Source: an uncultured Alphaproteobacteria bacterium
Lineage (GTDB): Bacteria > Pseudomonadota > Alphaproteobacteria > CAAHEQ01 > UBA3637
NCBI GenBank assembly: GCA_934216505.1
Contig: CAKQBW010000012.1
Coordinates: 1 to 36,231 of the forward strand
Reading direction: 5' to 3'
Length of the DNA stretch: 36,231 nucleotides
Both the position numbers and the translations under genes were made by a program. Below are positions 1 through 7,887 of the stretch, piece after piece. Each line of letters opens with the position of its first letter. Positions within the stretch are counted from its first letter, which is position 1. The notes under the pieces are model-generated. The model ran no database searches and was not told the origin of the DNA. It was given only the letters and a program-made list of their open reading frames with translations.

Positions 1-1079
1 AAAGAATCCACTCCATTAATTAAAGCGTGGGTGTTGTCTAATAATCGGATATTCGCCCCCATACGTCCCAATTCGGGCACATACATAAAGCGATTATCAT
101 GCATCGTTTCATTGATAAAGGATTCCCCTTTGGCCAAAGTCATCATCGCACATAAAAGCGGTTGGTCATCTGTGGGAAATTCAGGATAAGGCCCCGTGGT
201 TAAATGAGTGGCCACCAAATGCGCCGCACAGGCATCAACCATCACCCCAAAAGGTTGCTGTTCCACTTTAATCTGACTCATTAAAAAAGGGGGCAACGCT
301 GATTCCATTAAATCCATACGGGCATTTTTCAAAAACAATTGAGATTTTGTCAAAGCCGCCGCCGCCATAAAAGTAATTGTTTCAATCCGATCTGGCACAG
401 GCGTATATTCTGTCCCATGCAATTTTTCAACCCCGTGAATCGTTAAAGTACGTGTCCCGACCCCTTCAAACTTTGCCCCCATTTGCGTCAGCATTTGAAT
501 TAAATCCATCACTTCGGGTTCCAAAGCCGCATTATGAATCACGGTTGTTCCTTGGGCAAGGCTGGCCGCCATAATCGTATTATGCGTGCCCCCCACTGTT
601 ACCCGCCAACAGGAAACATCCGCCCCATGTAAATGCCCTGAGGCTTTAATATAACCATGGTCTGTATCTATTGTCGCCCCCATCGCTATCAACGCTGTTT
701 GATAAATATCCAATAAACGCCCCCCGATAGCACAGCCCCCAGGCAATGAGACTTCCGCTTTTCCTAAACGTGTCAAAAGAGGACCCAAAACCCAAAAACC
801 TGCCCGCATTTTGGAAATATATTCATAAGATGCCACACAAGTTTTTATTTCCTTTGTTTGCAGGGTCATCGTTGAACCATCCATTGTGATTTCTGTGCCC
901 AACGAAGTCAAAAGTTGCATTAAAGTTTTCACATCAGCCAACGCCGATACATTGTGCAACACAATCGGTTCGTCCGTCAAAAGGGTACAAATCATCAAAG
1001 GCAACACCGCATTTTTGGCGGCTTTTATTTCCACTTCCCCCGATAATTGTTTTCCCCCCGTTATTTTGAAAGCATACAT
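1..1079 (-). CDS. murA: UDP-N-acetylglucosamine 1-carboxyvinyltransferase (MurA), 3' part cut off by window edge
   Basis: This enzyme transfers enolpyruvate from PEP to UDP-GlcNAc, the first committed step of peptidoglycan synthesis in the cytoplasm. My translation from the ATG at 1079 begins MYAFKITGGKQLSG and stays open to base 1 (about 359 codons of a usual ~420). Visible family marks are the KNA substrate-binding segment (AAKNAVLP) near residue 22, the catalytic cysteine loop SLPGGCAIGGR, the PDRIET segment, the FPTDDQ segment with the general-base Asp, and FMYVPELGRMGA. The last 60 or so residues lie outside the window. The start overlaps the end of the 49-aa upstream gene by 19 bases, so the two are probably translationally coupled. 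It sits last in a glycosyltransferase - small protein - murA run. The identification is secure. Confidence 0.95.
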   Translation of the reverse strand, partial: MYAFKITGGKQLSGEVEIKAAKNAVLPLMICTLLTDEPIVLHNVSALADVKTLMQLLTSLGTEITMDGSTMTLQTKEIKTCVASYEYISKMRAGFWVLGPLLTRLGKAEVSLPGGCAIGGRLLDIYQTALIAMGATIDTDHGYIKASGHLHGADVSCWRVTVGGTHNTIMAASLAQGTTVIHNAALEPEVMDLIQMLTQMGAKFEGVGTRTLTIHGVEKLHGTEYTPVPDRIETITFMAAAALTKSQLFLKNARMDLMESALPPFLMSQIKVEQQPFGVMVDACAAHLVATHLTTGPYPEFPTDDQPLLCAMMTLAKGESFINETMHDNRFMYVPELGRMGANIRLLDNTHALINGVDS

Positions 1080-1210
1080 TTTCTGTCCTCTTGTTGTTTT
1101 TTGCGCTTGGCGATATTGGCCCGCAACGCTTGCGCCTGTTTAATAAAATTTTCTTTTTTCTTGCCTGTCAGGCCCAAATTTTCTTCCACTTGTTTTGTTA
1201 AAGTTTTCAT
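1061..1210 (-). CDS. Small charged helical protein, 49 aa, overlapping the murA start
   Basis: This is a short gene that a 60-residue cutoff would miss. It starts at the ATG at 1208-1210 and ends at a TAA at 1061-1063. The product (starting MKTLTKQVEENLGLTGKKKE, ending KQQEDRKCMLSK) is very rich in Lys, Glu and Gln, has no membrane segment, and should be largely helical. Its start lies only 3 bases beyond the stop of the glycosyltransferase, with GGGGTG as a modest ribosome-binding site. Its 3' end overlaps the murA start by 19 bases. That packing on both sides is the main argument that it is translated; it may simply couple murA translation. I do not recognise a family. It could also be a leader ORF without a protein-level role. 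Confidence 0.6.
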   Translation of the reverse strand: MKTLTKQVEENLGLTGKKKENFIKQAQALRANIAKRKKQQEDRKCMLSK

Positions 1211-1213
1211 TTT

Positions 1214-2218
1214 TCACCCCGCTAAATAAACCAACATTTTTGTCAATCCGTACCAACGATGGCAACAAGACTTAATCGCCATTCTTTTTAAAAAAGGAAG
1301 ATGGGAAAAATCCACCGTCTTTTGTTTTTGAAACTTTTGAATCGCCTCAACCGATTGATGAAATAAAAGCCGAGATTGTTTTTTATTCGAGTTCTTTTTC
1401 AAATTCTTACGCAAAATCATGCGATAGGCATCCAACGCCAAATCCTTTTGATAGGCCTCCAAATACGGACGAGGCACACGTTGAGGAATTAAAAAAGTAT
1501 CAATACATAACTGAATCCGATTGATGGCACACCTCAGGTACTTTTCAAAATTGATTTTCCCATTCACTGAAGTGGGATTTTTCCGATAAAAATAAATCAC
1601 ATCAGGAATTAAAACTTTTTTTTGAATATGGGCATTGATTTGGCAAGAATAAAAATAATCTTCCTCATACGCTAATTTTTCGGAAAAACGAAAATCTTGA
1701 ATACTTTTCCACCGATACAACTTATTCCATATCGTAATCCAATATCCTTGGCGGGTTTTGTTAGACCAAAAAATATCCATATCAGGTAAAACACCCCACT
1801 CTGGACGGGGAAAAACCAATTTTTCATGAGGAATTTTTGTTTCATCAAAAGCCACTCGTCTCATTGAACCTTCCACCACATCGGCGGAAAACTTATCCAT
1901 ATAACACATTAAACATTCAAAAGTTTGTGGGTGAATAAAATCATCGGCGTCCAAATAAAAAACAAAATCTATTTCATCATCTAATTTATCTAACAAAGCA
2001 TTTCTGGTTTTCGTCACCCCTTGATTTTTATGGGTAAAAGCCAAAATCCTTTTGTCTTTTTGGGCATATTCTTGAATAATCTTCCACGTATTATCCGATG
2101 ATCCATCGTCCATAATATAGACCCGAAAATCAGGGTAAGTTTGCGCTAATACGCTTTCCAAACACAGCCCCACATACTGTTCCACATTATAGGCGGGGAT
2201 AATCACGGCTATTGTCAT
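1214..2218 (-). CDS. Family 2 glycosyltransferase (GT-A fold)
   Basis: This is a 334-residue GT2 enzyme that would transfer a sugar from a nucleotide-sugar donor to a cell-envelope acceptor. The N-terminal half is a standard GT-A domain: VIIPAYNVEQYVGLCLESVL at residues 5-24, the nucleotide-binding DDGSSDNT near 37-44, and the metal-binding DADD near residue 91. Further on come an EEDYFYSCQ stretch, where these enzymes carry the catalytic-base acidic residues, and a basic, amphipathic C-terminal region without clear membrane spans. It is the first gene of a run with the 49-aa gene and murA. Donor and acceptor cannot be told from sequence; lipooligosaccharide or another surface glycan is the usual destination. 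Confidence 0.88.
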   Translation of the reverse strand: MTIAVIIPAYNVEQYVGLCLESVLAQTYPDFRVYIMDDGSSDNTWKIIQEYAQKDKRILAFTHKNQGVTKTRNALLDKLDDEIDFVFYLDADDFIHPQTFECLMCYMDKFSADVVEGSMRRVAFDETKIPHEKLVFPRPEWGVLPDMDIFWSNKTRQGYWITIWNKLYRWKSIQDFRFSEKLAYEEDYFYSCQINAHIQKKVLIPDVIYFYRKNPTSVNGKINFEKYLRCAINRIQLCIDTFLIPQRVPRPYLEAYQKDLALDAYRMILRKNLKKNSNKKQSRLLFHQSVEAIQKFQKQKTVDFSHLPFLKRMAIKSCCHRWYGLTKMLVYLAG

Positions 2219-2275
2219 TTTCTTTCCTTTTTCCTATATCATACAAAGAAACAGACAAAAGTGCAATCTTTTTAT

Positions 2276-2304
2276 AAAAAAAACCGCCCTTTTTTTAAGG
2301 GCGG
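2276..2304 (-). terminator. Rho-independent terminator behind efp
   Basis: On the minus strand an 8-bp stem (CCGCCCTT with AAGGGCGG, 2284-2291 with 2297-2304) and a 5-base loop are followed by a run of eight U (2276-2283). It lies 20 bases after the efp stop and separates efp from the glycosyltransferase. Confidence 0.9.
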
Positions 2305-2324
2305 ATTTCTTAAAAGGGACAAAA

Positions 2325-2888
2325 TTATTTGGCCCGTTCCACATAGCTGTTGTCAATTGTGGAAACAACAATCTTTTCCCCCGCATTCACAAAAGGAGGA
2401 ATGGTTGTCCGAATACCGTTATCCAAGATAGCGGGTTTATAGGACGAAGTCACTGTTTGATTTTTCAAAGCAGGTTCCGTTTCGGCCACCGTCAAAACAA
2501 CATGAGGCGGTAAATTCACAGAAATAGGTTTGCCTTCAATAAAATTGACGGTGACAGGCATATTGTCCTGCAAAAATAAAGCCCGTTCGCCCATCATATC
2601 CGCCGCAATTTCAAATTGGTCATAAGTTTCTGCATTCATAAAGCACAACTTATCCCCATCACGATACAAATAAGTACAATCAAATTCTTCACTCATCAAC
2701 TTTTCAACGGTATCCGCTGTCCGCCACCGTTGTTCTGTCTTTAAGCCATTATCAACGCCACGCATTTCCACCTGAATAAAAGCCCCACCTTTCCCCGGTG
2801 TAATGATATTGATTTTTGTCACCAAGTATTGCTTACCATTGTTTTCAATCACCCAACCGGGACGGATTTGATTTGCTTGTTGTTTCAT
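2325..2888 (-). CDS. efp: Translation elongation factor P
   Basis: EF-P binds ribosomes stalled at polyproline stretches and stimulates peptide bond formation. The 187-residue product has the usual EF-P length and three beta domains. The KOW-like N-terminal domain carries the tip loop TPGKGGAF, with Lys33 at the position that EpmA modifies with beta-lysine in gamma-type EF-Ps. The central OB domain includes EKLMSEEFDCTYLYRDGD. The C-terminal OB domain ends GEKIVVSTIDNSYVERAK. The start is preceded by AAAGGA. It stands alone between a strong promoter (2923-2951) and a terminator (2276-2304), facing away from epmA, which encodes its modifying enzyme. The identification is secure; modification at Lys33 is inferred from the neighbour. 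Confidence 0.97.
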   Translation of the reverse strand: MKQQANQIRPGWVIENNGKQYLVTKINIITPGKGGAFIQVEMRGVDNGLKTEQRWRTADTVEKLMSEEFDCTYLYRDGDKLCFMNAETYDQFEIAADMMGERALFLQDNMPVTVNFIEGKPISVNLPPHVVLTVAETEPALKNQTVTSSYKPAILDNGIRTTIPPFVNAGEKIVVSTIDNSYVERAK

Positions 2889-2901
2889 TTTGTGCTATCC
2901 T
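2873..2901 (+). promoter_or_regulatory. Promoter of epmA
   Basis: TTGCTT (2873-2878), 17-bp spacer, TATCCT (2896-2901), with GC directly before the -10. It reads toward epmA and overlaps the first codons of efp, so the divergent pair shares a compact control region. Confidence 0.6.
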
Positions 2902-2922
2902 TTCATAAAAATAATAAGCATG

Positions 2923-2951
2923 ATTATATCTAAAAGAAAGGAAAAAGTCAA
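2923..2951 (-). promoter_or_regulatory. Promoter of efp
   Basis: On the minus strand: TTGACT (2946-2951), 17-bp spacer, perfect TATAAT (2923-2928). The -10 lies about 35 bases upstream of the efp ATG. One of the strongest promoter matches in the window, fitting a highly expressed translation factor. Confidence 0.8.
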
Positions 2952-2953
2952 TC

Positions 2954-3928
2954 ATGAAATGGTGGAATCCTGAAATTTATATGAAAAATCAAAGTGCCCG
3001 CCGCATTCGGCGCCTTGTTTTGGATAGCCTGCGCACTCAACTCAATCATCGTGGTTTTTTAGAGGTGGATACCCCCACGTTGCAAGCTGCCCCCAGTGAT
3101 GAAGTCCATTTAAAATGCTTTCAAACAGGGGATTATTATCTGCACACTTCCCCCGAATTATCTATGAAAAAATTGTTGGTGGCAGGCGAACAAAAAATCT
3201 TTCAAATTTGTCATACCTATCGGGACGAACCTGTGTCCGATACCCACGCCCCTGAATTTATGATGCTGGAATGGTATCGTGTCGGCACAAATTATACAGC
3301 GATGATGCGTGATACAATCGCGTTGGTGCGGGGGTGCTGTCGCAAATGTGGCGTTCAAACCCTCACCCACCAAGGACGCACAGCCGACCCCTTTCAAAAA
3401 TGGGAAAAAATCACGGTCGCTCAAGCCTTTCAAAAATATGCAGGGGTCAATCTGTGGGCCAAAAATTTAAGAAAAGAAGCCGAAAAAAAAGGTGTTCAAT
3501 GTGCCGACAACGATACTTGGGAAGATATTTTTTTTCGGATTATGTTGAACAAAGTGGAAGACAAACTGGGCGATGGCGTCCCAACGATTTTATATGAGTA
3601 CCCCACAGTCTTAGGGGCTTTGGCCCGACAAAAACCCCATCATCCCAAAGTCTGCGAACGCTTTGAAGCCTATATTTGCGGAGTGGAATTATGCAATGCG
3701 TTTTCGGAATTAACAGACCCCGTTGAACAAAGACAACGTTTTTTATCCAACTATGCCGAACGCAAAAGATTATACGGGTGGGATGACCCAATGGACGAAG
3801 ATTTTTTACAGGCATTGGAATATGGCATGCCCCCCGCCAGTGGCAACGCTTTAGGAATTGACCGATTGATTATGTTGATTTCAGGCGAACAAGAACTAAA
3901 AAATACCGTGTGGGTTCCCGTAAAATAA
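2954..3928 (+). CDS. epmA: Elongation factor P--(R)-beta-lysine ligase EpmA (GenX/PoxA)
   Basis: EpmA is a truncated class II lysyl-tRNA synthetase-like enzyme that attaches (R)-beta-lysine to the tip lysine of EF-P. The 324-residue protein lacks the N-terminal anticodon-binding OB domain of true LysRS and begins straight in the catalytic core. Motif 1 is FLEVDTPTLQ near residue 36. Motif 2 is CHTYRDEP followed by HAPEFMMLEWYR near 86-110. Motif 3 is GNALGIDRLIMLI near the end. ELCNAFSELTDP matches the lysine-pocket region of LysRS-family enzymes. It is transcribed divergently from efp, an arrangement that supports the assignment over a stray LysRS paralog. EpmB, the aminomutase that makes beta-lysine, is not in this window. 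Confidence 0.95.
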   Translation: MKWWNPEIYMKNQSARRIRRLVLDSLRTQLNHRGFLEVDTPTLQAAPSDEVHLKCFQTGDYYLHTSPELSMKKLLVAGEQKIFQICHTYRDEPVSDTHAPEFMMLEWYRVGTNYTAMMRDTIALVRGCCRKCGVQTLTHQGRTADPFQKWEKITVAQAFQKYAGVNLWAKNLRKEAEKKGVQCADNDTWEDIFFRIMLNKVEDKLGDGVPTILYEYPTVLGALARQKPHHPKVCERFEAYICGVELCNAFSELTDPVEQRQRFLSNYAERKRLYGWDDPMDEDFLQALEYGMPPASGNALGIDRLIMLISGEQELKNTVWVPVK

Positions 3929-3931
3929 TAC

Positions 3932-3960
3932 TTGTATTTTAAAAATAAAAGTGCTACCTT
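3932..3960 (+). promoter_or_regulatory. Promoter of the 46-aa membrane peptide gene
   Basis: TTGTAT (3932-3937), 17-bp spacer, TACCTT (3955-3960), with TGC before the -10 as in other promoters here. It starts 4 bases after epmA ends and gives the small gene its own transcript. Confidence 0.55.
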
Positions 3961-3983
3961 AATTTTTAATCAAGGAGAGAAAA

Positions 3984-4124
3984 ATGAAATCTTTATTTAA
4001 ATTCTTATTTTTATTGTTAATTATTTTTGACATTTTCTTATTTGTTTTTATTTTTCAAATTATGGGATTATTGGAACTGTTTGACCTTTTGGGCTTAAAA
4101 GTATTGGAATTATTGGGCTTTTAG
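3984..4124 (+). CDS. Small hydrophobic membrane peptide, 46 aa
   Basis: This gene is too short for common ORF cutoffs. The product starts MKSLFKFLFLLLIIFD and is almost wholly Leu, Phe and Ile for about 25 residues, giving one clear membrane span. A short amphipathic tail follows (FDLLGLKVLELLGF). Three things support it: a good ribosome-binding site (AAGGAG, 7-8 bases before ATG), its own promoter at 3932-3960, and a strong hairpin terminator 20 bases after the stop. Candidate roles include a small membrane-complex subunit or a type I toxin-like hydrophobic peptide. The hydrophobicity fits either, but no antisense RNA promoter is evident, so I make no functional call. Confidence 0.6.
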   Translation: MKSLFKFLFLLLIIFDIFLFVFIFQIMGLLELFDLLGLKVLELLGF

Positions 4125-4144
4125 CACGTCCCTTTACCATTTGT

Positions 4145-4178
4145 AAAAAAGAGTCCTTTTTATCAAGGACTCTTTTTT
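4145..4178. terminator. Bidirectional terminator between the 46-aa gene and tRNA-Val
   Basis: The stem GAGTCCTT/AAGGACTC (4151-4158 with 4165-4172) has a 6-base loop. It is flanked by A6 on the left and T6 on the right, so it has a U-tract in both directions. It ends the plus-strand 46-aa gene and the minus-strand tRNA-Val transcript. Confidence 0.9.
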
Positions 4179-4180
4179 AT

Positions 4181-4257
4181 TGGTGGGCGACTACGGATTC
4201 GAACCGCAGACCCTCTGCGTGTAAAGCAGATGCTCTAACCAGCTGAGCTAGTCGCCC
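4181..4257 (-). tRNA. tRNA-Val (anticodon TAC)
   Basis: A full cloverleaf reads on the minus strand: acceptor GGGCGAC/GTCGCCC, D arm with GCTC/GAGC, anticodon stem TCTGC/GCAGA around TTTACAC, and T arm TGCGG-TTCGAAT-CCGTA. The 3' CCA is encoded (4181-4183). The anticodon TAC (4221-4223) decodes GTA and probably other valine codons by wobble. It lies just behind lon with its own promoter, and a terminator follows directly. Confidence 0.97.
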
Positions 4258-4267
4258 CACATTTTTT

Positions 4268-4296
4268 ACTTTAACATTTTTTTCAAAAAATGTCAA
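4268..4296 (-). promoter_or_regulatory. Promoter of tRNA-Val
   Basis: On the minus strand: TTGACA (4291-4296), 17-bp spacer, TAAAGT (4268-4273), 10 bases before the tRNA 5' end. The -35 directly abuts the lon stop codon (4297-4299). Confidence 0.7.
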
Positions 4297-6636
4297 TCAT
4301 TTTTCTTTCAAAGGCTGAATCGGCTGACTTAAAGCATACTTCAACACCTCTTCCGCACGGGAAAGTGGAATCAATTTCAGTTGTTCTTTCACAATTTTTG
4401 GGATTTCCTCTAAATCCTTTTCATTATTGGCGGGAATCAACACCGTTTTTATCCCCGCTCGCAACGCTGCCAACAACTTTTCCCGTAAGCCCCCAATTGG
4501 TAAAATCTGCCCCCGTAATGTGATTTCCCCCGTCATAGCGACATCTTTTTTAACCGCTATTCCCGTTAAAGCAGACACCAATGAAGTCATCATCGCAATC
4601 CCCGCACTGGGTCCATCTTTGGGGGTTGCCCCCTCTGGTACGTGGATATGCACATCTTTTTTTTCAAAATCCTCGGCTTTAATACCAAATTGCGTTGCAT
4701 GGGCCCGTATAAAAGAATAAGCCGCTTGAGAAGATTCTTTCATCACATCCCCCAACTGACCCGTCAAAGTCATTTTACCTTTACCCGCCATCGTCAAAGC
4801 CTCAATGGAAAGAATATCCCCCCCGACTTCCGTCCAAGCCAATCCTGTGGTAATTCCCACTTGGTCTTCTTTTTCGGCCACGCCATAAGAATACTTTTGA
4901 ATCCCCGCATAATCTTTCAAATTATGAATGGTAATTTCTACGGTCTTTTTTTCATCTTTTGTCAGAATTTCTTTTACCACTTTACGGGCAATGTTAGCAA
5001 TTTCCCGTTCCAATTGACGCACCCCTGATTCACGGGTGTAAAGGCGAATCAGTTTCAATAATCCCGCTTCAGTAAAGGTCAATTCTTTTTCGTCCAACCC
5101 CGTCAATTTTAATTGTTTGGGAATCAAATGCCGTTTGGCAATTTCCACTTTTTCTTCCTCGGTATAGCCCGATAAATTGATAATCTCCATACGATCCAAC
5201 AAAGGCCGAGGCATATTCAACGAATTGGCCGTTGCAATAAACATCACATGGGATAAATCGTAATCCACCTCTAAATAATGATCACTGAAAGTGATATTTT
5301 GTTCTGGATCCAGTACCTCTAACAACGCCGAAGCAGGATCCCCCCGATAATCGTTGCCCAATTTATCCACTTCATCCAACAAAAACAACGGATTGATATT
5401 GCCTGCTTTTTTCATGGATTGCACAATTTTCCCTGGCATTGCCCCAATATAAGTACGCCGGTGGCCCCGAATTTCGGCTTCATCACGCATGCCCCCTAAA
5501 CTAGCCCGCACAAAAGTCCGTCCCGTTGCCCGTGCGATGGATTGTCCCAAACTGGTCTTTCCGACCCCTGGTGGCCCCACCAAACATAAAATAGATCCCT
5601 TTATGCAATTGGTCCGTTTTTGTACTGCCAAAAATTCCAAAATCCTTTCTTTAACTTTCTTAAGGCCATAGTGATCTTCATCTAACACCTTTTTCGCCAT
5701 CGCCAAATCTAAATCCAAATTCTTTTTTTCTTTCCATGGCAACGACACCAACCAATCAATATAGTTCCGAATAATCCCTGCCTCCGCCGACATTGGCCCC
5801 ATCATACGTAGTCGTTTTAATTCATTTTGGGCTTTTTCAGTGGCTTCTTTTGTCATATTTGCTTTTTTGATTTTGGCCTCTAATTCAGCCATATCTGAGC
5901 CATCTTCCCCTCCATCATCCAATTCTTTTTGAATGGCTTTCATCTGTTCGTTCAGATAATACTCACGCTGGGATTTTTCCATTTGCCGCTTAACCCGCCG
6001 CCGAATTTTACGTTCCACCTGCATGACATCTAATTCTTTTTCCATAACGGCAAACAGTTCTTCCATACGCTTGGTCAAAGTCGTTGTTTCCAACAATTTT
6101 TGTTTTTCTTCAGACTTAATAGACAAATGCGATACGATCACATTCGTCAATTTATCGGGGTCTTTAATATTAGAAACTGCCAATAAAGCTTCGGGTCCGA
6201 TATAGTTAGACAACTGACCATACATTTCAAATTGTTCATTCAAAGAACGCATTAGCGTTTCAATTTTTTGAGCATCGGATTCTTTATCAGGCAAAGGAGC
6301 CACATGGGCTTCAAAAAAAGTATCTGTTTTTGTCCAGTCTTGTATTTTTACCCGTTGCGTTCCTTCCACTAAAATTTTGATGGTACCATCGGGCAGTTTC
6401 AAAGTTTGCAAGATATTCGCCAAAGTCCCAACAGTATATAAATCTCCCGTATAGGGCGTATCTGTTTGAGGGTCAATCTGTGCCAACAACAAAATTTGCT
6501 TATGCAATTGCAAAGCATTTTCCAACGCACAAATAGATTTATCACGCCCAATAAACAACGGGACAATAACCCCAGGAAACACCACAATATCCCGCATCGG
6601 CAATACGGGAAAAATACCATCTTGATTTTCACTCAT
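4297..6636 (-). CDS. lon: ATP-dependent protease Lon (LonA type)
   Basis: Lon degrades misfolded and selected regulatory proteins in the cytoplasm as a hexamer, coupling ATP hydrolysis to unfolding. The 779 residues match bacterial LonA (E. coli 784). The N-terminal substrate-binding domain starts FPVLPMRDIVVFPGVIVPLF. A long coiled-coil region (about 195-270) contains YYLNEQMKAIQKEL. The AAA+ domain has Walker A GPPGVGKTS (about 355) and Walker B LFLLDEVDKLG. The protease domain has catalytic Ser677 in PKDGPSAGIAM and Lys720 in GGLREKLLAAL, which form the Ser-Lys dyad. All catalytic residues are present. It is a single-gene unit between rimI and tRNA-Val. I see no heat-shock sigma-32 box, but a TTGACA lies upstream. 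Confidence 0.98.
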   Translation of the reverse strand: MSENQDGIFPVLPMRDIVVFPGVIVPLFIGRDKSICALENALQLHKQILLLAQIDPQTDTPYTGDLYTVGTLANILQTLKLPDGTIKILVEGTQRVKIQDWTKTDTFFEAHVAPLPDKESDAQKIETLMRSLNEQFEMYGQLSNYIGPEALLAVSNIKDPDKLTNVIVSHLSIKSEEKQKLLETTTLTKRMEELFAVMEKELDVMQVERKIRRRVKRQMEKSQREYYLNEQMKAIQKELDDGGEDGSDMAELEAKIKKANMTKEATEKAQNELKRLRMMGPMSAEAGIIRNYIDWLVSLPWKEKKNLDLDLAMAKKVLDEDHYGLKKVKERILEFLAVQKRTNCIKGSILCLVGPPGVGKTSLGQSIARATGRTFVRASLGGMRDEAEIRGHRRTYIGAMPGKIVQSMKKAGNINPLFLLDEVDKLGNDYRGDPASALLEVLDPEQNITFSDHYLEVDYDLSHVMFIATANSLNMPRPLLDRMEIINLSGYTEEEKVEIAKRHLIPKQLKLTGLDEKELTFTEAGLLKLIRLYTRESGVRQLEREIANIARKVVKEILTKDEKKTVEITIHNLKDYAGIQKYSYGVAEKEDQVGITTGLAWTEVGGDILSIEALTMAGKGKMTLTGQLGDVMKESSQAAYSFIRAHATQFGIKAEDFEKKDVHIHVPEGATPKDGPSAGIAMMTSLVSALTGIAVKKDVAMTGEITLRGQILPIGGLREKLLAALRAGIKTVLIPANNEKDLEEIPKIVKEQLKLIPLSRAEEVLKYALSQPIQPLKEK

Positions 6637-6659
6637 TTAAAATCCTTTTGTTTTCGTAA

Positions 6660-6690
6660 TATATATGTATGTTTTTTAATAAAATGTCAA
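6660..6690 (-). promoter_or_regulatory. Probable lon promoter
   Basis: On the minus strand, TTGACA (6685-6690) is followed by an AT-rich run with TATATA at 6660-6665 (spacer 19). The alternating TA run makes the exact -10 uncertain. Confidence 0.45.
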
Positions 6691-6714
6691 TAGCGTCTTT
6701 TTTATAAATTCTTT

Positions 6715-7137
6715 CTAAAATACTTTTTGATAGGTAAGCGCGTCTATCTTTCCCCGTTCATAGTACTTGGGACGCCGCCCCATTAAAACAAACCCCATCT
6801 TTTCATATAAACAACGTGCGGCCTGATTATTTTCTGCCACTTCCAAAAAAATGTGCTTCACTTGATGGGCTTGAGCATATTGAAAAAGTTGCGTTAGAAG
6901 GGAATAGGCCTTGCCTTTTCGGCGTTCTTCGGGAATCACCCCCAAAGTCAAAATCTCCATTTCGTCTAAAATATGCGCACACAAAAGCAAAGAAGTATCA
7001 TCTATCCACAGCCGAGAACTGGGCAATCTTAACAACGTACAAAACTCTGATTCTGACCACGGACGAGAAAAACATTGGGCATGTATTTGGTGGGCAGGAA
7101 CAACAAAAACCTCTGTTTTATACGGTAACATCAGCAT
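6715..7137 (-). CDS. rimI: GNAT acetyltransferase, ribosomal protein bS18-alanine N-acetyltransferase RimI
   Basis: RimI acetylates the N-terminal alanine of ribosomal protein S18 using acetyl-CoA. The 140-residue length and single GNAT domain fit the family. FSRPWSESEF near residue 23 is the RimI N-terminal signature region. LGVIPEERRKGKAYSLL is the acetyl-CoA pyrophosphate-binding motif A. FLEVAENNQAARCLYEKMGF is the motif B region with the conserved Asn and Tyr, followed by RPKYYERGKIDAL. It overlaps the 3' end of tsaB by 20 bases, and the tsaB-rimI pairing is very common in bacteria, which strengthens the subfamily call. The first codons read M-L-M-L, so the true start may be either Met (7137 or 7131). 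Confidence 0.9.
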   Translation of the reverse strand: MLMLPYKTEVFVVPAHQIHAQCFSRPWSESEFCTLLRLPSSRLWIDDTSLLLCAHILDEMEILTLGVIPEERRKGKAYSLLTQLFQYAQAHQVKHIFLEVAENNQAARCLYEKMGFVLMGRRPKYYERGKIDALTYQKVF

Positions 7138-7726
7138 CTCTCAAATACAAAGGGACCGCAGGCATCGGGTGGTCCATACGGGACAACGCTACCCGCCCCA
7201 CAGACACAGCACTGGGCGAAATTTTATCAATCACTTTACACCCAATTTTTTTGGTCAAAGTCAAAGCCCCATCCCCCGCAGCGGTAAAAGGCAAAGTCTT
7301 TTTTAGTTGTTCTTCTGTTTCAATATGGGGCGTATCTATCGACTGACCCATTTCATCAAAACGTTGCACAAAATAATCTCCCCGCTTGGAATCTAACACC
7401 ACGGTCACAGGCTTTAACAATCCAAATGAAACCGCTTCAAAATTCGTCACACCATACACGGGCACATTCAAAGCCAAACCAATGGCACGGGCTGTTGCCA
7501 AGGCAATGCGTACCCCTGTGAAAGACCCAGGTCCTACCGCCACCGCCACGCCTGTCAAATCCATCATATATTGGTCCGAAGATTTTAACAATTCTTGAAT
7601 CATCGGGAATAATACTTCTCCTTGCCCCCGTTCCAGCACTTGTTGTTTAAAAAAGACTTTTTTATTGTCCCCCAACAAAGCCACCGAAACCAAAGCCGAA
7701 GAGGTATCTAATGCAAACATCAACAT
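7118..7726 (-). CDS. tsaB: tRNA threonylcarbamoyladenosine biosynthesis protein TsaB (YeaZ)
   Basis: TsaB is the non-catalytic ASKHA-fold partner of TsaD in the complex that forms t6A37 on ANN-decoding tRNAs. The 202 residues begin MLMFALDTSSALVSVALLGD, the typical TsaB opening. VAVAVGPGSFTGVRIALATA (TsaB signature) follows near residue 66, then a shortened C-terminal half; E. coli TsaB has 231 residues. A longer open frame reaches 7810, but I place the start at 7726. There AAGGAG stands 6 bases upstream, the conserved domain begins at once, and the longer frame would run through the promoter at 7782-7810. The gene is followed by rimI in a coupled overlap. TsaD, TsaE and TsaC are not in the window. 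Confidence 0.93.
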   Translation of the reverse strand: MLMFALDTSSALVSVALLGDNKKVFFKQQVLERGQGEVLFPMIQELLKSSDQYMMDLTGVAVAVGPGSFTGVRIALATARAIGLALNVPVYGVTNFEAVSFGLLKPVTVVLDSKRGDYFVQRFDEMGQSIDTPHIETEEQLKKTLPFTAAGDGALTLTKKIGCKVIDKISPSAVSVGRVALSRMDHPMPAVPLYLRDADVTV

Positions 7727-7781
7727 TTTAAACTCCTTCTCATTCAAAATTGAAATAAAAATCCTGTCCTTGTTCCTAATA

Positions 7782-7810
7782 AGGATAGCGTTTTTTCCTC
7801 TAAAAATCAA
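7782..7810 (-). promoter_or_regulatory. Promoter of tsaB-rimI
   Basis: On the minus strand: TTGATT (7805-7810), 17-bp spacer, TATCCT (7782-7787), with GC before the -10. It leaves a leader of roughly 50 bases before the chosen tsaB start and supports that start. Confidence 0.6.
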
Positions 7811-7875
7811 GTTTTGTTTCCTTTTTAAAAGAAATTATGCAAAAAAGGCTTGCAATTTCATTTTTTTTTTGCTAG

Positions 7876-7881
7876 TATAAT
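7876..7881 (+). promoter_or_regulatory. -10 element of tRNA-Thr
   Basis: A perfect TATAAT lies 6 bases before the tRNA 5' end. The best -35 candidate, TTGCAA at 7850-7855, is 20 bp away across a run of ten T, longer than usual. The -35 is therefore uncertain. Confidence 0.6.
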
Positions 7882-7887
7882 GATACT

